A stretch of 35,950 bases of DNA, from contig NZ_BMPI01000096.1 in assembly GCF_014647515.1 (NCBI RefSeq), positions 1-35,950 on the forward strand, given 5' to 3'. Under the pieces are notes generated by a model, which did not search any database, was not told the DNA's origin, and worked only from the letters and a program-made list of their open reading frames with translations. Positions within the stretch are counted from its first letter, which is position 1. Each line of letters begins with the position of its first letter. Of the stretch, positions 31,877 to 35,950 are shown piece by piece. The DNA is from Dactylosporangium sucinum (GTDB lineage Bacteria > Actinomycetota > Actinomycetes > Mycobacteriales > Micromonosporaceae). Position numbers and translations under genes: made by a program.

Positions 31877-31990
31877 ATGGACGGCATGGCCGACATCGAC
31901 GAGATCGACGTGCCCGGGGCGCGACTGCCCCGCGACACCGCCCTGCGACGGGTCCTGCTCGACCACCTGGGCGCCGGCGGCCACCGGTAG
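31877..31990 (+). CDS. Small ORF, 37 residues, unknown
   Basis: From ATG 31877 the product begins MDGMADIDEIDVPGARLPRD and ends LLDHLGAGGHR. Of 36 sense codons after Met, 34 end in G or C, as expected for a real gene here. TATGGT at 31860-31865 is a -10 candidate 11 nt upstream; an ATG at 31886 would give 34 residues. The acidic start and the ALRRVLLDHL helix recall short actinomycete peptides such as FxSxx-COOH precursors, but the terminal FxSxx motif is absent, so I do not assign it. It sits alone between two minus-strand secreted-protein genes. Confidence 0.45.
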   Translation: MDGMADIDEIDVPGARLPRDTALRRVLLDHLGAGGHR

Positions 31991-32017
31991 GCGGCCGCCG
32001 GCTGGTTCCGCTGGTGG

Positions 32018-35000
32018 TTACGCGGGTTCGATCCAGATGTTGCGGTACCGCACGTTGGCCCCCGGGTCGCCGTGGTCCTGCAGCCGGATCGGCAGCGGCG
32101 CCGCGCTCTCCGCCGCGCCGGCGCCGGTCGGGCCGTCGATCGCCACGTTGTTGTGCACGGTCACGCCGTTCCAGACGACGGTGACCCGGGCGTTCTCGGT
32201 CTTCGTGGTGCCGTTCCAGCGGGCCGCGCGGAACGTGATGTCGTACGTCTGCCAGGTCTCCGGCGCCGTCGCCGGGTTGCTGTCGGGCGCCCGCTTCAGG
32301 TAGATCGAGCCGCACTCGTTGTTGGCGAGCGTGGCCTTGCCGTAGGTGTCGAGCACCTGCAGCTCGTAGCGGTCCTGCAGGTAGATGCCGCTGTTGGCGC
32401 GGGCCTGCCCGGTGACGTCGGCGGGCAGGTTCGGCAGCCAGAACTCGACGTGCAGCTTGAAGTCGCCGTAGGCCTGCTTGGTGCGCAGGTCGCCGCCGAG
32501 CACCTCGGCCGACCCGCCGGACACCGGCCAGGTCGGCGCGGCGCCGTCGGGACCCACGAAGGCGTTGAGGCTGCCGCCGTTGAACAGCGTCACCCGGCTC
32601 GTGCCGTTGTGCGTCCAGACCTGCTGCGGCACCCCGGCGGCGTCCCACAGCTGCAGCTGCGTGCCGTCGGCACTCGCGCCGCCGGCCGCGTCGAGCACCT
32701 TGCCCGACTGCGGGTTGCGCAGGGTGCCGTCGGCCTGGGCCAGCCAGACCTGGGCGCCGCTGCCGTTGCAGGTCCACAGCTGCACCTTCGTGCCGTTGGC
32801 GGTGCCGCCGTTGTCGACGTCGAGGCACTTGCCCACGGCCCGCAGCGTGTCGCCGAGGCGGGTCCAGCTCTGCGCGGTCGTCCCGTTGCACGTCCACAGC
32901 TGGATCTTGGTGCCGTCGGTGGTGCCGGCGTTGCTGACGTCGACGCACTTGCCGCCGATGCCGGTGATGGTGCCGGTGCGGTCGGCCGGCGGGGCGCCGA
33001 CGTCGATCCGGTCCAGGTTGACGTGCCCGATGTCGCCCGCGTCCACCTTCCAGGCGATGGCGTTGCCGCCGGCCCGCAGGGGCAGCGTCTCGGTCTGCGT
33101 GGCCCACGTCTCCCAGTCGCCGGTGCTGGCGAGGGAGACCTGCTTCACCTTGGCGCCGTTGAGGTACAGGCTCACGGTCTTGGTCCCGGGCGACGGGTTC
33201 GGCCCGTTGCTGAACCGCAGCGTCACCGGGTAGTTCCCCGCGACCGGCGCGGTGACGCTGAACGTGGCCGCGGCGCCGGCGTTGCCGAACCCGGCGACGA
33301 ACCCGCTGCCGGTGTACCCGCCGTGGTCCGTCGCCACGAACGCGCTGCCACTCAGCCCGGAGTGCTCGGCCTCGACCCGCCCGGTCGCCGGGAGGGTCCC
33401 GTCGGCCAGGGCGTTCAGGGTGTACCACGCCTCGGTGCTCCACAGCGACGCGCCCGACGTCGAGGTGAACGGCCGCGGCGAGCGCACGTACACCACCCGG
33501 CCCGGCTTGAGGCCGCTGACGGACAGGGTCACCTTCAGCCGGTCCGCCGACAGGGTCGCGGACGGGACGGCGAGGGTCTCCTCGTCGACCTTCGGCCCGC
33601 CGTAGGCCGGCGTCGGCACGTACCGCCACTGCTTGACCGTGTAGTGCGAGGCGAGCTGCGCGGCCGTCGTGGTCGACACCGGCTGGGTGTACTCGAACTC
33701 GAACCCGCCGGGGACCGCCCGCATCGCCTTGATGTCGAACGTGCCGGTGCCGTTCGGGGTCAGCTTCTGCAGGCCGTAGGTGAGCTTGCCCTCCTGGCCC
33801 CAGTTGCCGCCCGCGCCGAGCCCGCCGGCGTAGAGCGCGCCGTCGGGGCCCTCGCTGAGCCGCAGGACGCCCATCTCGAGACCCTGGGTCATCCGGAACA
33901 CGGCGCCCTGGTACTCGCCGCCGATCTTCTCCAGGTAGGCGCGCTGGATCCCGCCGTAGGTCACGTCGCCGAACGCGAGCTGCCCGGCGAACGGCCCGCT
34001 GTGCAGCACGAGCGGGGTGCTCGGCGAGTTGGCGATCTCGTTCTGCGGCAGCCAGAGCACCGGGGCGGTGACCGGCTGGCCGTCGAACGGGCCGTCGGGG
34101 TTGGTGTAGTGGCCGAAGAAGCGGTCCTGCTTGATCTGCACCAGCTTCGAGGCGGGCAGCCAGCCGCCCTGGTTGTCGGTGACGAACAGCTCGCCCTGCG
34201 GCCCCCAGCCGATGCCGTCCGGGGTGCGCAGGCCGCCGGCCACGTACTGCACCGCGCCCGTCGACCGGTTGATCTTCAGGCTGGTGCCCCGGTTCGGCGA
34301 GCCCTGCGGCTCGGTGGTCGCGCCGCCCTGGTTGATCGACACGGAGAGGTTCAGGTAGAAGTACCCGTCCTGGTAGAGCAGCCCGAACGCGAACTCGTGG
34401 AAGTTGCCGTCGAACGGCCAGGTGGCGACGGTGCGGTACCGGTCGATCTGCCCGTCGCCGTTGGTGTCGGTCAGCTCGGTGAGCTCGTGCTTCTGCGAGA
34501 CGTAGATGATCCCGTCCACGATCTTGAGCCCCATCGGCTCCCGCAGCCCGCTCGCGATGCGGGTGTAGGTGACCTGCGCCGGCGAGGTCGCGCCGGTGAC
34601 GCCGCCGAGGATGTACACCTCGCCGGCGGTCGTCTCGCTGCCGCCCCAGGTGGCGATGGCCAGGCGCCCGTCGGGGAACCAGTCCATGGCGCTGACCTGC
34701 GGGCTGAAGCCGTTCGGCCGGAGATTGGTCAGGGTGTACCCCGGGTGCACCGACGTCAGCGGCAGCCCGTCGCCGGGGCTGTCGGCCGAGCCCTCGCATT
34801 CCTTGCGCCCGGGCGCGGTCACGCGGACCACGTCGGCGTCGGTGCTGAGGGCAGAATTCGGCACGAGCGTGAACGCGGTCGCCCCGGGCGGGCGCCACTC
34901 CAGGGTCAGCTGCTGGCCGCCGTCGCGCTCGAAGAAGTCGACGCGCAGCGCGTGGTACCCGGCGGTGAGGCTGACGCTGCCCTCCGCCGCGGTCGCGCCG

Positions 35001-35365
35001 TGCAGCCCGTCGTGGTTGATGACGGTGGCGCCGTCGACGAGCAGCCGGGAGCCGTCGTCGCTGGTGAGCCGGAACGCGTACGAGCCGGCGGTGGTGACGT
35101 TGAGGTTCCCGAGAACCTGGGCCTGGAAGTAGTTCTCCAGCCCGAAGTCCGCCGCCGTGGTCCAGTTGATCGTGGGCATGAGCTTGTCGACGTTGGGGGT
35201 CTGTCCGGACTTCAGCGTGCAGATCGAGCTCTGCGGCACCTGCAGGTCGAAGACCCGCAGCGTGACGCCGGGCGTCTGCGCCGGCACGGCGGCCTGGGCC
35301 GAGGTCGCGGGCAGGAGGCCGATGACTGTGAGCAGTACGCTGGAGAGGGCTGTCCATCGCTGCAT
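32018..35365 (-). CDS. Secreted multidomain sugar enzyme (PA14, sugar dehydrogenase, CBM, ricin-B, keto-disaccharide hydrolase)
   Basis: 1115 residues. Signal peptide 1-25 (cut at AQA). Residues 33-175: PA14 domain (FRLTSDDGSRLLVDGATVIN). About 215-560: six-bladed glucose/sorbosone dehydrogenase propeller (GLREPMGLKIVDGIIYVSQK, TPDGIGWGPQGELFVTDNQG, EGPDGALYAGGLGAGGNWGQ), PQQ-type, with a calcium-like NGDGQID. About 660-790: carbohydrate-binding module of the CBM6/35 type (GRVEAEHSGLSGSAFVATD). About 797-920: ricin-B/CBM13 trefoil with three QxW units (IQLWTCN, VQLWTCN, LQLWDAA). About 925-1115: 3-keto-disaccharide hydrolase domain (PF06439, ex-DUF1080), with FKLHVEFWLPN, NSGIYLQDRYELQVLDTYG and the terminal YRNIWIEP. 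It could oxidise a bound sugar and hydrolyse the keto product. GGAG lies 9 nt before the ATG. Monocistronic. Confidence 0.9.
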   Translation of the reverse strand: MQRWTALSSVLLTVIGLLPATSAQAAVPAQTPGVTLRVFDLQVPQSSICTLKSGQTPNVDKLMPTINWTTAADFGLENYFQAQVLGNLNVTTAGSYAFRLTSDDGSRLLVDGATVINHDGLHGATAAEGSVSLTAGYHALRVDFFERDGGQQLTLEWRPPGATAFTLVPNSALSTDADVVRVTAPGRKECEGSADSPGDGLPLTSVHPGYTLTNLRPNGFSPQVSAMDWFPDGRLAIATWGGSETTAGEVYILGGVTGATSPAQVTYTRIASGLREPMGLKIVDGIIYVSQKHELTELTDTNGDGQIDRYRTVATWPFDGNFHEFAFGLLYQDGYFYLNLSVSINQGGATTEPQGSPNRGTSLKINRSTGAVQYVAGGLRTPDGIGWGPQGELFVTDNQGGWLPASKLVQIKQDRFFGHYTNPDGPFDGQPVTAPVLWLPQNEIANSPSTPLVLHSGPFAGQLAFGDVTYGGIQRAYLEKIGGEYQGAVFRMTQGLEMGVLRLSEGPDGALYAGGLGAGGNWGQEGKLTYGLQKLTPNGTGTFDIKAMRAVPGGFEFEYTQPVSTTTAAQLASHYTVKQWRYVPTPAYGGPKVDEETLAVPSATLSADRLKVTLSVSGLKPGRVVYVRSPRPFTSTSGASLWSTEAWYTLNALADGTLPATGRVEAEHSGLSGSAFVATDHGGYTGSGFVAGFGNAGAAATFSVTAPVAGNYPVTLRFSNGPNPSPGTKTVSLYLNGAKVKQVSLASTGDWETWATQTETLPLRAGGNAIAWKVDAGDIGHVNLDRIDVGAPPADRTGTITGIGGKCVDVSNAGTTDGTKIQLWTCNGTTAQSWTRLGDTLRAVGKCLDVDNGGTANGTKVQLWTCNGSGAQVWLAQADGTLRNPQSGKVLDAAGGASADGTQLQLWDAAGVPQQVWTHNGTSRVTLFNGGSLNAFVGPDGAAPTWPVSGGSAEVLGGDLRTKQAYGDFKLHVEFWLPNLPADVTGQARANSGIYLQDRYELQVLDTYGKATLANNECGSIYLKRAPDSNPATAPETWQTYDITFRAARWNGTTKTENARVTVVWNGVTVHNNVAIDGPTGAGAAESAAPLPIRLQDHGDPGANVRYRNIWIEPA

Positions 35366-35393
35366 TTCGAACGCTCCAGAGTGAGGAGTGTCG

Positions 35394-35409
35394 GACGGCA
35401 GTCGCCGTC
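35394..35409. other. Leader hairpin upstream of the multidomain enzyme
   Basis: GACGGC-AGTC-GCCGTC is a perfect 6-bp stem and tetraloop, about 30 nt before the ATG at 35365, inside a leader of perhaps 120 nt. GAGT/ACTC at its flanks can extend it. No known riboswitch fold was recognised. Confidence 0.35.
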
Positions 35410-35506
35410 GGGACTCCCGTACGCGCTCGCCGAAGACGGGCACGGGCAACCAGGCTCGTCGATATGGCGGACCGACGATCCTCGATGTGTTAGGTCACGC
35501 TAAGGG

Positions 35507-35541
35507 ACTTCCGCTGAAAAGTCGATAACTTCTGCTGAGAA
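35507..35541 (-). promoter_or_regulatory. Two 14-bp direct repeats 21 bp apart, candidate activator sites
   Basis: ACTTCCGCTGAAAA (35507-35520) and ACTTCTGCTGAGAA (35528-35541) match at 12 of 14 bases and start 21 bp apart, two helical turns. They lie in an AT-richer patch upstream of the multidomain sugar enzyme gene. TTAGCG (complement near 35498-35503) is a possible -10. The array looks like a tandem operator, probably controlling this gene. Confidence 0.5.
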
Positions 35542-35705
35542 CCTCGAAAGCTACCGCCCCTCGCGACATGGGGTGCGTCCGCGGGGCGCGCGCGGGATGC
35601 GCACGGGCGGGCGTGTGCGTGGCGCCGGCGGGCGTGTGCGTGCCACGGGCAGGTGCGAGTGGACGACGGGCGGTGGTGACGGCGGCGGTGGGCTTTGCAT
35701 GGCAC
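35542..35705. other. Intergenic, no supported gene
   Basis: GC-rich sequence with G/C-mosaic repeats of GGGCGTGTGCGTG (near 35607 and 35629). ORFs on both strands are His/Arg-rich and look spurious. Nothing else is seen. Confidence 0.5.
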
Positions 35706-35767
35706 AGACGTTGGTCGATCTACCCTCGTTCCGGGCGCGGAATCTGAGGGTAGATCGACCAACGTCT
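35706..35767. repeat. 22-bp perfect inverted repeat (IR3)
   Basis: Bases 35706-35727 (beginning AGACGTTGGTCGATCTAC) are the exact reverse complement of 35746-35767, with an 18-nt spacer whose ends (TTCC/GGAA) can pair as well. It is the third long, perfect, intergenic palindrome in the window and is unrelated in sequence to the others. Confidence 0.85.
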
Positions 35768-35880
35768 CACGAGTCCAGCCGGTCGCGGCGGTAGGGGTGG
35801 CGCCGTTCCGGCCGCCGGCGGAGCGGCAGTGGGCGGGGGCAGTGGCGGCGGCGGTGGGCGGCGCGGGCGCCGGCAGTGGA

Positions 35881-35950
35881 CGGCGCGGGTGGGCGGCGCG
35901 GGCGGGCGGCGCGGGTGGGCGGCGCGGGCGGGCGGCGCGGGCGGGCGGCG
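35881..35950. repeat. 13-bp tandem repeat running off the right edge
   Basis: CGGCGCGGG(T/C)GGG repeats at 35881, 35894, 35907, 35920 and 35933, with a partial copy at 35946. A degenerate copy starts at 35859. The only variable base is T or C at position 10 (T, C, T, C, C). The array is truncated by the window end, so the copy number is unknown. No gene is supported in 35768-35880. Confidence 0.85.

Noticed and set aside
30930..35357. 1475-residue minus-strand open frame
   Set aside because: It is a shadow of the multidomain enzyme and the LamG gene in another frame: Arg/Gly/Pro-rich with no domain similarity.
35366..35490. Riboswitch in the leader of the multidomain enzyme
   Set aside because: Only a small hairpin is seen; I could not match any known riboswitch core.
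35490..35762. 90-residue minus-strand ORF rich in His and Arg
   Set aside because: It reads through the IR3 palindrome and GC mosaic repeats, with no motif and no neighbour support.
35881..35950. Possible CRISPR array
   Set aside because: Units are contiguous 13-bp tandem copies with no unique spacers.

Overview
The window is high-GC actinobacterial DNA. Codons strongly prefer G/C in third position, 4-nt stop/start overlaps (ATGA, GTGA) are frequent, and many genes appear to be leaderless. The gene content (IrtAB-type siderophore importer, GPP34 protein, LexA, maltokinase-cap protein, secreted CBM2/GH3 and CBM13 enzymes) fits a soil actinomycete. My guess is the Micromonosporaceae (Actinoplanes/Dactylosporangium-like), which is inference. 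I saw no tRNA, rRNA, IS element, prophage or CRISPR array.

Layout. 1-3.1 kb: a palindrome-rich left edge, a DUF6745-like protein, a convergent MFS exporter and a broken PEP mutase/isocitrate lyase-family gene. 3.2-4.6 kb: a secreted family-1 pectate lyase. 4.7-6.5 kb: a TetR regulator, a self-contained mini-gene for a 15-residue lysine-rich peptide, and two small membrane-associated proteins. 6.6-8.4 kb: an SDR relic and a TetR/nucleotidyltransferase pair. 8.4-13.5 kb: a histidine kinase/response regulator pair divergent from a three-gene ABC exporter, sharing a 47-bp operator with four half-sites in strict 11-bp phase. 13.7-16.0 kb: a LexA protein with an unusual internal repeat insertion, a repeat-filled intergenic stretch and a maltokinase-cap protein. 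16.3-18.7 kb: a secreted GH3-FnIII-CBM2 glucosidase. 18.8-19.8 kb: ArsR/VOC genes with a decayed divergent VOC gene. 19.9-25.0 kb: assorted single genes (membrane protein, GPP34, YcxB-like, LUD, ankyrin, RibD-like). 25.0-29.8 kb: a tetR-irtA-irtB operon under an IdeR/DtxR-type iron box. 29.9-31.1 kb: a SetA-like MFS transporter. 31.1-35.4 kb: a secreted LamG protein, a 37-residue ORF and a 1115-residue multidomain secreted sugar enzyme. The right edge has a long palindrome and a 13-bp tandem repeat that runs off the window.

How the genes fit together. Four secreted proteins (pectate lyase, GH3-CBM2, LamG, PA14/sugar dehydrogenase/CBM/ricin-B/keto-disaccharide hydrolase) suggest plant-polymer use. 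They lie apart with separate promoters, not in one operon. The irt operon is the clearest iron-uptake unit. The HK/RR/ABC block looks like a self-contained envelope or drug-stress module. Three gene relics (2.7, 6.6 and 18.8 kb), three long perfect inverted repeats between genes and several GC-rich repeat expansions suggest a fluid accessory region. The observations most worth following are the lysine-rich mini-gene, the 11-bp-phased operator, the LexA insertion, the composite iron-box/operator and the jelly-roll insert in the ABC permease.
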